This document shows, in pieces, positions 19,646-29,056 of a stretch of DNA of 64,000 nucleotides. Below the pieces are notes generated by a model. That model was not told the origin of the DNA and did not search any database. It saw only the letters and a program-made list of their open reading frames with translations. Location: NCBI RefSeq assembly GCF_020564355.1, contig NZ_JAJCRR010000004.1, positions 248,001 through 312,000 on the forward strand, read 5' to 3'. The position numbers and the translations under genes were made by a program. Source of the stretch: Lachnospira pectinoschiza (GTDB lineage: Bacteria; Bacillota; Clostridia; Lachnospirales; Lachnospiraceae). Position 1 is the first letter of the stretch; each line of letters opens with the position of its first letter.

Positions 19646-21562
19646 ATGAATCAATTTCCACATTTATTTGAACCAATCCGGATCGGAAAGCAGACAGTTA
19701 AAAATCGAATTTTTATGCCGCCGCTTTCAACAAATCTGGCAGATAAAGGATATGTTACGGATGCTTTGATAGAGCATTACTCGAATCGTGCAAAGGGCGG
19801 AGTCGGTCTGATTGTAACAGAGGTCACGACAGTCGAACCGACATATACATATCTGCCGGGTGATATGTCCATTTATGATGATTCTTATATTCCGGGATGG
19901 AAAAAACTGGTGGATGCCGTGCATCAATACGATACAAAGATTTTGTCACAGCTGTTTCATCCGGCATATATGGCATTTCCGCTGCCGGGTACGCCGCAGC
20001 TGATTGCACCGTCAAATGTCGGACCGTATTATGCAAAAGCGGCACCAAGAGCCGCAACGGTAGAAGAACTTCACGTAATCGTCAGACAGTTCGGTGAAGC
20101 GGCGCATCGTTTCCAACAGGCAGGCGGTGACGGTGTTGAAATACAGTGCGCACATGCACACGGATTACTGGGCGGCTTTTTGACACCTCTTTACAATAAG
20201 CGGACAGATGAGTATGGTGGGGATATTAACGGAAGATTACGGCTTACGCTGGAGGTTATTGAAGAAGTACGGAAAATGTGCGGAGAAGATTTTATTATTG
20301 ATGTACGTATTTCAGGAGATGAGTACAGCGATGGCGGACTGACGTTAAATGATATGATTTATGTGTCAAAACAGTTAGAAAAAGCCGGGGTTGATTTCAT
20401 TCATGTATCAGGCGGCAATACCATTAAACGCGGCAGTTCCATGCCGGCACCGGGTACGGCACCGGCACCGCACGCTCATTCCAGCGAAGAAATCAAAAAG
20501 CATGTTCATATTCCGGTTGCCACGGTTGCGCGGATTAATGAACCGTGGATTGCGGAAGAACTGATTGCGAACGGAAAGACGGACATCTGTATGATCGGAC
20601 GTCCGAATTTGTGTGACAGTGAATTTGCCAATAAGGCTTACGCTGGAAAAGCAGAAGACATTTGTCCGTGTATCGGCTGCGGAAGATGTCTGAACGGCAT
20701 TATGTTTGGTAAACCGATTTCATGTACGGTAAATCCATCTGTAGAAACCAACGCGATTGAAAAAGCAACGGAAAAGAAAAAAGTGCTGGTTATCGGCGGC
20801 GGTCCGGCAGGCATGGAGGCAGCATACGTGGCAAAGAAACGCGGACATGAAGTTGTACTTTGTGAAAAATCTAACGAACTGGGCGGACTGCTCCGGATTG
20901 CTGCAGTGCCGATCAGTAAACAGGAATTGTGCAAGGTTATCAAATTTATGGCACGGCGGCTGCAGAATGAAGGCATTGAGGTACGGATGAATTGTGAAGT
21001 AACACCGGAAATGCTTGAAACGGAATTCAAGGATTATGAGGTTGTCTGTTCAATCGGTGCAAAACCAAAGGAAATTGAAAGCTTTAAACAGTTTAAGCAG
21101 ACAATGACGGCAGACGATATTTTAGCCGGAAGAACGTTCCCGGGAAGAAAAATAGTTATATTGGGCGGCGGCTCTGTCGGCTGTGAAACGGCAGATTATC
21201 TGGCACCGCTGATTAATGATTTATTCCCGGCAAACCGTGATGTAACCATTCTTGAAATGACACCGTCGCTGATGACAGGGGAAGGCGGTGCGGCAAAGAG
21301 CCAGCTTACACAGCGTTTAATGCGCAAAGGCGTAAAGATTGAATTAAACAGCCAGGTTACAAAAGTAGATGAAAATACAATCACTTATGTCAAAGAGGGT
21401 GTGGAACATCATATTGATGATGCGGATACGCTGGTATTTGCAGTAGGTTATATACCACTGAAAATGGAAAATGAACGGGCAAATTATATTGGGGACTGTG
21501 ATAAAGTCGGCAATTTAAAGGATGCCATTGGTGCAGCTTATCAGCTTGCAAAGACATTATAA
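19646..21562 (+). CDS. NADH:flavin oxidoreductase (2-enoate / FadH-like ene-reductase)
   Basis: This 638-residue protein follows the FadH/BaiCD plan. Residues about 1-340 are an FMN-binding old-yellow-enzyme barrel (NRIFMPPLSTNLADKGYV; EIQCAHAHGLLGGFLTPLYN; ICMIGRPNLCD). A 4Fe-4S cysteine cluster follows (CPCIGCGRCLNG and a later C). An FAD/NADH module is C-terminal (VLVIGGGPAGMEAAYVA and KIVILGGGSVGCETADYL). Members reduce activated C=C bonds such as enoates, dienoyl-CoA and bile-acid or bilin intermediates. The substrate is unknown. ATG 19646 is preceded by GGAGG. It forms a likely operon with a paralogue 17 bases downstream. Confidence 0.87.
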   Translation: MNQFPHLFEPIRIGKQTVKNRIFMPPLSTNLADKGYVTDALIEHYSNRAKGGVGLIVTEVTTVEPTYTYLPGDMSIYDDSYIPGWKKLVDAVHQYDTKILSQLFHPAYMAFPLPGTPQLIAPSNVGPYYAKAAPRAATVEELHVIVRQFGEAAHRFQQAGGDGVEIQCAHAHGLLGGFLTPLYNKRTDEYGGDINGRLRLTLEVIEEVRKMCGEDFIIDVRISGDEYSDGGLTLNDMIYVSKQLEKAGVDFIHVSGGNTIKRGSSMPAPGTAPAPHAHSSEEIKKHVHIPVATVARINEPWIAEELIANGKTDICMIGRPNLCDSEFANKAYAGKAEDICPCIGCGRCLNGIMFGKPISCTVNPSVETNAIEKATEKKKVLVIGGGPAGMEAAYVAKKRGHEVVLCEKSNELGGLLRIAAVPISKQELCKVIKFMARRLQNEGIEVRMNCEVTPEMLETEFKDYEVVCSIGAKPKEIESFKQFKQTMTADDILAGRTFPGRKIVILGGGSVGCETADYLAPLINDLFPANRDVTILEMTPSLMTGEGGAAKSQLTQRLMRKGVKIELNSQVTKVDENTITYVKEGVEHHIDDADTLVFAVGYIPLKMENERANYIGDCDKVGNLKDAIGAAYQLAKTL

Positions 21563-21579
21563 AACGGGAGGACACGCTT

Positions 21580-23586
21580 ATGCTCAAGAAATTATTAGAA
21601 CCTGTAAAGGCAGGTCGTCTTACATTAAAAAACAGAATTATGTTTCCGCCATTGACGACAGGATATGAGGAAAGGGACGGTTCAATCGGAGAAAGAAGCC
21701 TGAATTTTTACGAGCGCCTTGCAAAGGGCGGAACCGGTTACATAGTAATCGGTGATGTGGCACCGGTCAGAACGGCATCGCCGACACCGAAACTTTATGA
21801 TGACAGCCAGATTCCTGTATACAAAAAACTGGCAGATACGCTGCATCAGTATGATTGTAAAGTGGCATTGCAGATTTTCCACCCGGAATATGACGTGCCG
21901 GGTGTCGGGAAAATGATTATGCAGGCAGGCATGGCAAGACAGGCTGCGGCAAAAGCCCGGGAAGAGGGCAATGAACAGGAAGCTGCAAAACAGACACAGC
22001 TTGCAGAGCAGATTACTAAAGATGCATATGCCAAACTGCATCATGATATGCAGCATTTTGTCAGTGAAGCAACGGCTGCACAGCTAGAGGAAATCAAAAC
22101 AGGCATTGCAGCATGTGCTAAAAGAGCTGAAAGTGCGGGAATTGATGCAATTGAAGTCCATGGTGACCGTTTGGTCGGCTCGCTGTGTTCAAAAGTTTTA
22201 AACCACAGAACAGATGAATATGGAGGCAGCTTTGAGAACCGCACCCGGTATGCACTGGAAGTTGTAAAAGCGATTAAAGAGGCTGCTCCGGATTTGATGA
22301 TTGAATATAAATTGCCGATTATTACAAAAAATGCAGACGGTTCACTGCGGGGCAAGGGCGGACTTGAAGCCGAAGAAGGAGTGGCTTTTGCAAAACTGCT
22401 TGAAGAAGCCGGTGTTGATATGATTCAGGTGGCACAGGCAAACCATACCGGTAATATGGGGGATACCATTCCGCCAATGGGTGATGTTGATTACAACTGG
22501 ACACTGCCGGCAGCCAGAGCCGTGAAAAAGGCAGTATCGGTTCCGGTTGCAACAGTCGGACGGGTTATCAGTCTGGAAGCAGGCGAAAAGATTCTTGAAG
22601 ATCAGGATGCTGATATTGTTGCATATGGACGCTCCATGCTTGCAGATCCGGATATTGCAAATAAAGCAGCATCAGGAGAATGTATCCGTGAATGCCTGAA
22701 TTGTAATAAAGGCTGTGTGGATGCCATTCAGGGACGTAGATATATTTCGTGTGTGTTAAATGCCGAAAATGGTAACGAAGGCACAGTATTTATAAAACCG
22801 GCAGAAAAGATAAAAAATATTGCAGTCGTCGGAGCAGGTATTGCAGGACTGGAAGCAGCCAGAGTTGCTGCCAAACGTGGACATCATGTTACCGTTTATG
22901 AAAAATCCGATAAAATCGGCGGTCAGATTCATCTTGCAGCAGTACCGCCGCGCAAGAGTGAAATTTTAAGAGCGGTTACATATTATGAAAAAATTCTGCC
23001 ACAGCTGAATGTAAATATAAAACTGAATACAGAAGCAGAGGCGGAAGAACTTAATCAATATGATGCCGTAATTCTTGCAGTCGGCGCACATAATATGGCA
23101 TTGCCGATGCCGGTTGAAAACAGTAATGTCGTTTCTGCGTGGGAAGTATTGGCCGGAAAAGAAGTTCAGGGCAGCTGTGTAGTTCTCGGTGGCGGACTGG
23201 TCGGAACGGAAACCGCGGAATATCTGGCACAGAAGGGAGTAAAGGTCAGCATTGTGGAAATGATGGATAAAATTGCAGCAGGCGAATCCTCAACCGTGAT
23301 GCCGCTGATAGTAAAAGATTTTGAAAAACATGAAGTGGCGCAGTATATCCAGACAAAGGTTGTATCCATAAAAAATAATGTGATTGAAGCCGTTCATACA
23401 CCGGATGAAGCACCGGTAGAGCTTAAAGCGGATACAATTATAAATGCATTGGGGTCTAAAAAGAATATATTTGACGATGCGAAGCTTACCGTACCGTTTA
23501 CATATGTGGGAGACTGCAGTGGTGAAAAAACGGCTGATATTGCATCAGCGATCAGAACAGGATATCATGCAGCCAATGAGCTTTAA
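21580..23586 (+). CDS. NADH:flavin oxidoreductase paralogue with helical insertion
   Basis: This 668-residue protein has the same FMN barrel, Fe-S cluster (CIRECLNCNKGC) and FAD/NAD plan as its upstream neighbour (NRIMFPPLTTGYEERDG; VVGAGIAGLEAARVA; VVLGGGLVGTETAEYL). It differs by a charged, alanine- and glutamine-rich helical insertion at about residues 110-160, which replaces a barrel loop. That loop lies near the active site in relatives, so the insertion may shape substrate choice (inference). GGGAGG precedes ATG 21580. It is probably co-transcribed with the first reductase and may act with it or on a related step. Confidence 0.86.
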   Translation: MLKKLLEPVKAGRLTLKNRIMFPPLTTGYEERDGSIGERSLNFYERLAKGGTGYIVIGDVAPVRTASPTPKLYDDSQIPVYKKLADTLHQYDCKVALQIFHPEYDVPGVGKMIMQAGMARQAAAKAREEGNEQEAAKQTQLAEQITKDAYAKLHHDMQHFVSEATAAQLEEIKTGIAACAKRAESAGIDAIEVHGDRLVGSLCSKVLNHRTDEYGGSFENRTRYALEVVKAIKEAAPDLMIEYKLPIITKNADGSLRGKGGLEAEEGVAFAKLLEEAGVDMIQVAQANHTGNMGDTIPPMGDVDYNWTLPAARAVKKAVSVPVATVGRVISLEAGEKILEDQDADIVAYGRSMLADPDIANKAASGECIRECLNCNKGCVDAIQGRRYISCVLNAENGNEGTVFIKPAEKIKNIAVVGAGIAGLEAARVAAKRGHHVTVYEKSDKIGGQIHLAAVPPRKSEILRAVTYYEKILPQLNVNIKLNTEAEAEELNQYDAVILAVGAHNMALPMPVENSNVVSAWEVLAGKEVQGSCVVLGGGLVGTETAEYLAQKGVKVSIVEMMDKIAAGESSTVMPLIVKDFEKHEVAQYIQTKVVSIKNNVIEAVHTPDEAPVELKADTIINALGSKKNIFDDAKLTVPFTYVGDCSGEKTADIASAIRTGYHAANEL

Positions 23587-24003
23587 ATAATAAAAAGTGC
23601 GGCGGGCTTGGGAGGCCCGCCGCTATTATAGGGGAAAGTTTTTTACAAATGAAGAAGATATAATAGCGGGAAAGCTGTTATATTGATAGACTTCTTCATC
23701 TGTATGAAAATATGAAAAAGTGTATGAAAAAAGCTTATTGCCTTTCAACGATTATTATAATACGGGACAAATGTGTCTAAAAAAAGTCCAAATTATAAAT
23801 TAACCGTGTATTTTTGTAAACGAAGAATAAATTGATTCGAAATATTTTGAGCCTTTTGTCCTATGGAAAGTTTATGGAAGATTTTTTATAATAAAAGTAA
23901 TGAAAACGTGAATAACAGAATAGAATAATGACTGTGTTTATGGCGGCTTGTAGTGCTTTGTAAATGTTTAAGGTAAAAAATACTTAGAAATGGGGATTTT
24001 TGT
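23587..24003 (+). other. Intergenic region with two hairpins
   Basis: No recognisable gene is seen here. GCGGCGGGC (23599-23607) pairs perfectly with GCCCGCCGC (23615-23623), a strong hairpin with a poor T tract that may still end the reductase transcript. A second hairpin spans 23649-23699: ATGAAGAAG pairs with CTTCTTCAT and ATATAATAGC with GCTGTTATAT, with a seven-base bulge. The rest is A/T-rich. Confidence 0.6.
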
Positions 24004-24171
24004 ATGGACGAAGAAAAAGTACGCTATTTTATCGAGGCAGAACGTAAAAAAGGCACATCGACAGAAGAATTGATTTTTATTTTATATGACAATGGGGTGC
24101 CGGTTTATGAAATATCCAATTTTTTAGATGTGTCAATCCGGCATGTAGAAGAAGTCTTAAGTGATGACTAA
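24004..24171 (+). CDS. Small 55-residue protein, possible helix-turn-helix
   Basis: The frame encodes an acidic, leucine- and valine-rich 55-residue protein starting MDEEKVRYFIEAERKKG. The second half (VPVYEISNFLDVSIRHVEEVL) reads like a helix-turn-helix. GGGG lies eight bases before the ATG. No family was recognised. Codon use looks like the neighbours, so it is probably real, but a chance frame cannot be excluded. Confidence 0.5.
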   Translation: MDEEKVRYFIEAERKKGTSTEELIFILYDNGVPVYEISNFLDVSIRHVEEVLSDD

Positions 24172-24316
24172 TCCATCGGCAGATTCATTTTTGTACAATA
24201 ATCTGTGGGAAGTACACGCACTTTTCATAATTATTTAGCATAATATTCATAGATTTACCAATCCGGTTGTGGTATACTGTACTATAATGAAGGTAAACGG
24301 AAAGGCAGGGATATTT

Positions 24317-24733
24317 ATGGAAGTTTATGAGTTACCGATTACCCCGGAAGAATCAAAGAATTATCACAGTTTTTTTTATAAATTAAAGGCGTTGACCCTT
24401 AGGGAATGGATGAGGTCGTATATTACGGCAGTAATTTATGCTGTCGTACTCTGCGGTGTGATATATTTTATCTCGGATACGCTTTTTATCCGTTTTTGGT
24501 TTGATACACCGCTGGCGGGAAAAGGTGTGCTGTTCTTTTTCATTTTTATTCTGGCGGCAGCACAGCGTTCCAGAAATATACAGCTGCGAAAAATGCTTCA
24601 AAAGTATTTCATTAATAATATGCCGCAGGAATTTTTAGCAGGCGGAATCCAGTTAAAAAAGATTCGCGTGCAAAAAGATAGACTTGTGGTATACTATAAA
24701 AGATTTCGGGCAGATGATTATAAAGAACTGTAA
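24317..24733 (+). CDS. Hypothetical membrane protein
   Basis: This 138-residue protein has two hydrophobic segments at about 36-52 and 70-88, with basic flanks. The ending (KKIRVQKDRLVVYYKRFRADDY) recalls the C-terminal domain of YcxB-like proteins, but this is weak. ATG 24317 follows AAAGGCAGGG. Function is unknown. Confidence 0.6.
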   Translation: MEVYELPITPEESKNYHSFFYKLKALTLREWMRSYITAVIYAVVLCGVIYFISDTLFIRFWFDTPLAGKGVLFFFIFILAAAQRSRNIQLRKMLQKYFINNMPQEFLAGGIQLKKIRVQKDRLVVYYKRFRADDYKEL

Positions 24734-24750
24734 TAAAGGATAACAAAACA

Positions 24751-24785
24751 GGCTTGCCGCAGAGATTGTGGCAGGCCTTTTTATT
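24751..24785 (+). terminator. Terminator before the ABC-F gene
   Basis: GGCTTGCCGC (24751-24760) pairs with GTGGCAGGCC (24768-24777), followed by TTTTTATTT. It ends the upstream membrane-protein transcript. Confidence 0.75.
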
Positions 24786-24815
24786 TACACAATAACAACA
24801 GACAATGGAGGTTTT

Positions 24816-26369
24816 ATGAGTATTTTAAATGTGGAGCATTTATCACACGGATTTGGTGACAGAGCGATTTTTACAGATGTATCTTTCCGCCTGTTAAAGG
24901 GAGAGCATATCGGACTTGTCGGTGCAAACGGCGAGGGAAAATCAACATTTATGAATATTATCACAGGGTCGCTGATGCCTGATGAAGGAAAAATAGAGTG
25001 GGCAAAAAATGTGCGTGTCGGCTATTTAGACCAGCATGCCGTACTGGAAAAAGGAATGACAATCGGCTCGGTGCTGGCTTCGGCATTTGACTTTTTATAT
25101 CAGCAGGAAGAACGCATGAATGAAATCTGTGCCAAAATGGGCGATGCGGACGAAGCACAAATGGAACAGTACATGGAAGAACTCGGTGTGATTCAGGATA
25201 TGCTGACAATGCACGATTTTTATATGATTGATGCAAAGGTAGAGGAAGTTGCAAGAGCGTTGGGGCTGCTCGATCTGGGGCTGGACCGCGACGTCTGTGA
25301 ATTAAGCGGCGGACAGCGTACAAAAGTCTTACTCGGAAAGCTTCTGCTTGAAAAGCCGGATATTTTACTGTTGGACGAACCGACCAATTACTTAGATGCA
25401 GAGCATATTGCGTGGCTCAAGCGTTACCTTCAGGAATACGAAAATGCGTTTATTCTGATTTCGCATGACATTCCGTTTTTAAACAGCGTGGTCAACCTCA
25501 TTTATCACATGGATAATCAGCAGTTAAACCGCTATGTCGGCGACTACGATAAATTTATGGAGGTTTACGAGGTGAAAAAAGCCCAGTTAGAGGCAGCTTA
25601 CAACAGACAGCAGAAGGAAATTGCGCAGTTAAAGGATTTTGTTGCAAGAAACAAGGCGCGTGTTGCTACAAGAAATATGGCGATGTCCCGCCAGAAAAAG
25701 CTTGATAAAATGGATATGATTGAGCTGGCTTCCGAAAAACCAAAGCCGGAATTTCATTTTAAAGAAGCAAGAACACCGGGGCGGTACATTTTTACAACCA
25801 AACAGCTTGTTATCGGCTATGATGAACCGCTTTCAAAGCCACTGGATTTAGAAATGGAGCGCGGCAGTAAAATTGTGCTGACCGGTGCAAACGGTATCGG
25901 AAAGACCACGCTCTTAAAGAGCATTTTAGGACTGATTCCGCCGATTTCAGGCGAAGTGGAACAGGGTGACTATCTGGAAATCGGCTATTTTGAGCAGGAA
26001 ATGGCGGGTGTGGATACGACCTGTCTGGAAGAAATCTGGCAGGAGTTTCCGGCATATACCCAGTACGAGGTGCGTTCCGCCCTTGCAAAATGCGGACTGA
26101 CCACGAAGCATATCGAGAGCAAGGTGCGTGTATTAAGTGGTGGTGAGCAGGCAAAGGTGCGCCTGTGCAAGCTGATTAACCGTGAAAGCAACATTTTAGT
26201 GCTGGACGAACCGACCAATCATTTAGATGTCGATGCCAAAGATGAATTAAAGCGCGCATTAAAGGAATACAAGGGCAGTATCCTGATGGTCTGCCATGAG
26301 CCGGAATTTTATGAAGGACTTGCAAGCGAGGTCTGGGACTGTACGAAGTGGACGACAAGACTTGTATAA
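24816..26369 (+). CDS. ABC-F family ATPase (YkpA/Uup type)
   Basis: This 517-residue soluble protein has two ATP-binding halves, with Walker A GANGEGKST and GANGIGKTT. LSGGQ-type signatures (ELSGGQRTKVLL and VLSGGEQAKVRL) and the linker with its charged helices are also present. There are no membrane segments. ABC-F proteins act on ribosomes, in translation control or antibiotic protection. Specific function cannot be read. ATG 24816 has GGAGG at optimal spacing. Confidence 0.88.
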   Translation: MSILNVEHLSHGFGDRAIFTDVSFRLLKGEHIGLVGANGEGKSTFMNIITGSLMPDEGKIEWAKNVRVGYLDQHAVLEKGMTIGSVLASAFDFLYQQEERMNEICAKMGDADEAQMEQYMEELGVIQDMLTMHDFYMIDAKVEEVARALGLLDLGLDRDVCELSGGQRTKVLLGKLLLEKPDILLLDEPTNYLDAEHIAWLKRYLQEYENAFILISHDIPFLNSVVNLIYHMDNQQLNRYVGDYDKFMEVYEVKKAQLEAAYNRQQKEIAQLKDFVARNKARVATRNMAMSRQKKLDKMDMIELASEKPKPEFHFKEARTPGRYIFTTKQLVIGYDEPLSKPLDLEMERGSKIVLTGANGIGKTTLLKSILGLIPPISGEVEQGDYLEIGYFEQEMAGVDTTCLEEIWQEFPAYTQYEVRSALAKCGLTTKHIESKVRVLSGGEQAKVRLCKLINRESNILVLDEPTNHLDVDAKDELKRALKEYKGSILMVCHEPEFYEGLASEVWDCTKWTTRLV

Positions 26370-26397
26370 ATGAAATAAATAAGAAAGGAAAATCGAA

Positions 26398-26877
26398 ATG
26401 GAAGAAAAAACGAATGTCATGCGGATACTGGAACAGAAAAAAATTGCCTATCAGCCGCACAGCTATGTAACGACCGATGCAGTCAGCGGAACGGAAGTTG
26501 CGGCGGTGCTTGGACAAGACCCGAAAAGAGTGTTTAAGACTCTCGTTACAGTTGCAAAATCCGGGAATCACTATGTTTTTGTTATTCCGGTGGAAAAGGA
26601 ACTGGATTTGAAAAAGGCGGCAAAGGCAGTCGGGGAAAAGTCGATTGACATGGTAAAATCCAAAGAACTGCTGGGGCTGACAGGCTACATCCACGGCGGC
26701 TGTTCGCCAATCGGCATGAAGAAATTTTTCAAGACGACTTTTCAAAAAGAGGCAGCAGAGTATGACACAATTATGTTTAGTGCCGGAAAAATCGGCTATC
26801 AGGTCGAACTGCCGTTAAAAGAGGTCAGCAAGGTAATCCGCTATCAGCTCGGCGATATTGTGACAGAAGCGCAGTAA
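26398..26877 (+). CDS. ybaK: YbaK/EbsC-type aminoacyl-tRNA deacylase
   Basis: The 159-residue protein matches the YbaK family (GTEVAAVLGQDPKRVFKTLV; KELLGLTGYIHGGCSPIGMKK). Family members hydrolyse mischarged Cys-tRNA(Pro). It acts in the cytoplasm, independently of its neighbours. AAAGGA precedes the ATG. Confidence 0.9.
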   Translation: MEEKTNVMRILEQKKIAYQPHSYVTTDAVSGTEVAAVLGQDPKRVFKTLVTVAKSGNHYVFVIPVEKELDLKKAAKAVGEKSIDMVKSKELLGLTGYIHGGCSPIGMKKFFKTTFQKEAAEYDTIMFSAGKIGYQVELPLKEVSKVIRYQLGDIVTEAQ

Positions 26878-26909
26878 ATACAGAATTTGAAGTCTGAGGA
26901 TTTTATAAG

Positions 26910-28820
26910 ATGAAAATATTATTAACGGCGGTTAATTCAAAATACATTCATTCCAATCTTGCCGTGTACAGCCTGAAAGCGTATCACGATGCCCATTCCG
27001 ACAGGAAGGACACGGTTGAACTGGCAGAATATACCATTAACCAGCTACAGGAAGAAATCATAAAAGACATTTATAAAAAACAGCCCGATGTGCTTGCATT
27101 TTCATGTTATATCTGGAATATTGAAATGATTCACCGCATGATTTGCGAATTAAAAAAAATTCTGCCGGATACGGACATATGGCTCGGCGGACCGGAAGTG
27201 AGCTACGATGCAAAGGAAGTTCTTAAAAATCATCCGCAGATTAAAGGCGTGATGATAGGTGAGGGAGAGCAGACATTTTGCGAACTTGCCGCCTGTTATG
27301 AAAATTTTGATGAAAACTGCGAGAAAGAATTGCTAAAAGTACGGCAGATTTGTTTTCGCAGTCAGACGGGAGAAATTGTGGCAACGCCGTACCGCGAACT
27401 GATGAATATGGACGAACTGCCTTTTGTATATCAGGATATGCGTGTCTTTGAACACAAAATTATCTATTATGAGAGCAGCCGTGGATGTCCGTTTGGGTGC
27501 AGTTATTGTCTGTCATCCGTGTCGCGCTCGGTGCGTTTCAGAAGCCTGCCGCTTGTTTTTGCGGAATTGCAGATTTTTCTGGATGCCAAAGTGCCGCAGG
27601 TCAAATTCGTAGACAGAACGTTTAACTGCAATCATGAAAGAACACTGGCACTGCTTCATTTTCTGCGCACGCATGACAATGGTGTGACAAATTTTCACTT
27701 TGAAGTTGCGGCGGATCTGCTCAATGAAGCGGAACTGGCGGAAATTGCAGCCATGCGGGAAGGACTGGTGCAGCTTGAAATCGGTGTGCAGTCCACCAAT
27801 CTGCAGACGATTGAGGCAATCGACCGCACGATGAATCTGGAAAAATTAAAAAAGGTTGTGGCATCGGTACACAGCGCGGGAAATGTGCATCAGCATCTGG
27901 ATTTGATTGCGGGACTGCCGTATGAAAATCTGGAGCGGTTTGAGCAGTCGTTTAATGATGTATACAATATGCAGCCGGACCAGTTACAGCTTGGCTTTTT
28001 AAAGGTGTTAAAAGGCTCGAAAATGTATCAAAACGCCAAAGAATATGGCATTGTATACACCGATACGGCGCCGTATGAGGTGCTGTATACAAAGTGGATT
28101 TCATATGCCGATGTCCTGACGTTAAAAGCGGTGGAGGAAATGGTGGAGTTGTACTATAATAGCCGCCAGTATGTGCAAAGTCTGACATATCTGCGGGAGT
28201 TTTTTGATACACCGTATGCGATGTTTGCATATCTTGCGGATTATTATGAAAAGAACGGGCTGTTTGCGGTAAAACATTCGCGCATGACAAGGTATCAGCA
28301 TTTTTACGATGCGGCAAAACTGCGGATTATGCAGGTACAGAAAGCACCGGACAGTGCGGATTTTTCAGGCACACAGGCAGAATCGGGATGTGAAAAAACG
28401 AAAGATATGCAGATGGAAGCTCAGCTGGAACTTTTTACGGAACTGTTGATTTTTGATTTGTATGAACGCGAAAATTTAAAAACAAGACCGCCGTTTGCAC
28501 CTGATTTACAGCCGTACAAAAACGTTATCCGTGAAATGGCGGTGGTATACGCAATGCCAAAGACCGCACATTTTGAGTTGCTATCGGAGAGAGCGCTTCA
28601 AAAAGTGGGAATTTCGGTTGATATACTGGAACGGAATTTGAAAAAACAGACGGCACAGAGCAATCCGAAAGTGCAGATAAGTGAAACACAGAATCAGAAT
28701 AGTTTTCGGAATCGGCGGATATGGACAGCGTTTGACTATGAAAAAAGAAGCCGCTTAGACTACGGGGCGGCGGTGTATCTGCTGGTGTTTGAGGAGACGT
28801 TGGAAGATAAAAAACAGTAA
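26910..28820 (+). CDS. B12-binding domain radical SAM protein (DUF4080 type)
   Basis: The 636-residue protein has an N-terminal cobalamin-binding-like Rossmann domain and a radical SAM core with the CX3CX2C cluster (SSRGCPFGCSYC). This is followed by a long C-terminal part resembling DUF4080. Such proteins are common in Clostridia and their reactions are mostly unknown. The gene is not near an obvious substrate gene. GAGG precedes ATG 26910, and the gene ends just before the cysK promoter. Confidence 0.82.
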   Translation: MKILLTAVNSKYIHSNLAVYSLKAYHDAHSDRKDTVELAEYTINQLQEEIIKDIYKKQPDVLAFSCYIWNIEMIHRMICELKKILPDTDIWLGGPEVSYDAKEVLKNHPQIKGVMIGEGEQTFCELAACYENFDENCEKELLKVRQICFRSQTGEIVATPYRELMNMDELPFVYQDMRVFEHKIIYYESSRGCPFGCSYCLSSVSRSVRFRSLPLVFAELQIFLDAKVPQVKFVDRTFNCNHERTLALLHFLRTHDNGVTNFHFEVAADLLNEAELAEIAAMREGLVQLEIGVQSTNLQTIEAIDRTMNLEKLKKVVASVHSAGNVHQHLDLIAGLPYENLERFEQSFNDVYNMQPDQLQLGFLKVLKGSKMYQNAKEYGIVYTDTAPYEVLYTKWISYADVLTLKAVEEMVELYYNSRQYVQSLTYLREFFDTPYAMFAYLADYYEKNGLFAVKHSRMTRYQHFYDAAKLRIMQVQKAPDSADFSGTQAESGCEKTKDMQMEAQLELFTELLIFDLYERENLKTRPPFAPDLQPYKNVIREMAVVYAMPKTAHFELLSERALQKVGISVDILERNLKKQTAQSNPKVQISETQNQNSFRNRRIWTAFDYEKRSRLDYGAAVYLLVFEETLEDKKQ

Positions 28821-28836
28821 TTCCCTCAATTTCTAG

Positions 28837-28865
28837 TTGACTAGTAGGAATTAAGGCGATATAAT
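28837..28865 (+). promoter_or_regulatory. Sigma-A promoter of cysK with possible sulfur-regulon operator
   Basis: TTGACT (28837-28842) and TATAAT (28860-28865) are exactly 17 bases apart. CTAGTAGG (28841-28848), overlapping the -35, is the reverse complement of CCTACTAG near the sulfate-uptake promoter at 38844-38851. A shared regulator is possible. Confidence 0.75.
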
Positions 28866-28912
28866 AGGGCTAAATGAATTAAGAATGATATGTTGTTGCG
28901 GAATTGGAGACA

Positions 28913-29038
28913 AGTATGAAAAATAATGCTGATGCAATTATTTTTCACACGGCTGATTTATGAGGCAGGCATCATAAATCAGCCCTTATCGCAGAACTGA
29001 ATCAATTCAGTTCGCGATTCCTCCGGCATTGGTATGCC
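28913..29038 (+). promoter_or_regulatory. Tandem-hairpin leader of cysK with short ORF
   Basis: A 42-base 5' part (28913-28954) aligns without gaps to the TSUP leader on the minus strand at 58620-58661, 32 of 42 by eye. Three hairpins follow. H1 is GGCTGATTTATGA (28951-28963) with TCATAAATCAGCC (28972-28984). H2 is GAACTGAAT with ATTCAGTTC (28994-29013). H3 is GGCAT with ATGCC (29025-29038), ending eight bases before the GGAGG of cysK. A 15-codon ORF (28916-28963), with GGAG six bases upstream, ends in H1. This could be a cis-regulatory RNA or a repeat. The function is unknown. Confidence 0.6.
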
Positions 29039-29056
29039 TGCGGAATGGAGGTAATT

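Noticed and set aside
19646..23586. Calling the reductases a bile acid 7-dehydroxylation operon
   Set aside because: The family match is to BaiCD/BaiH-like proteins, but no other bai gene is near.
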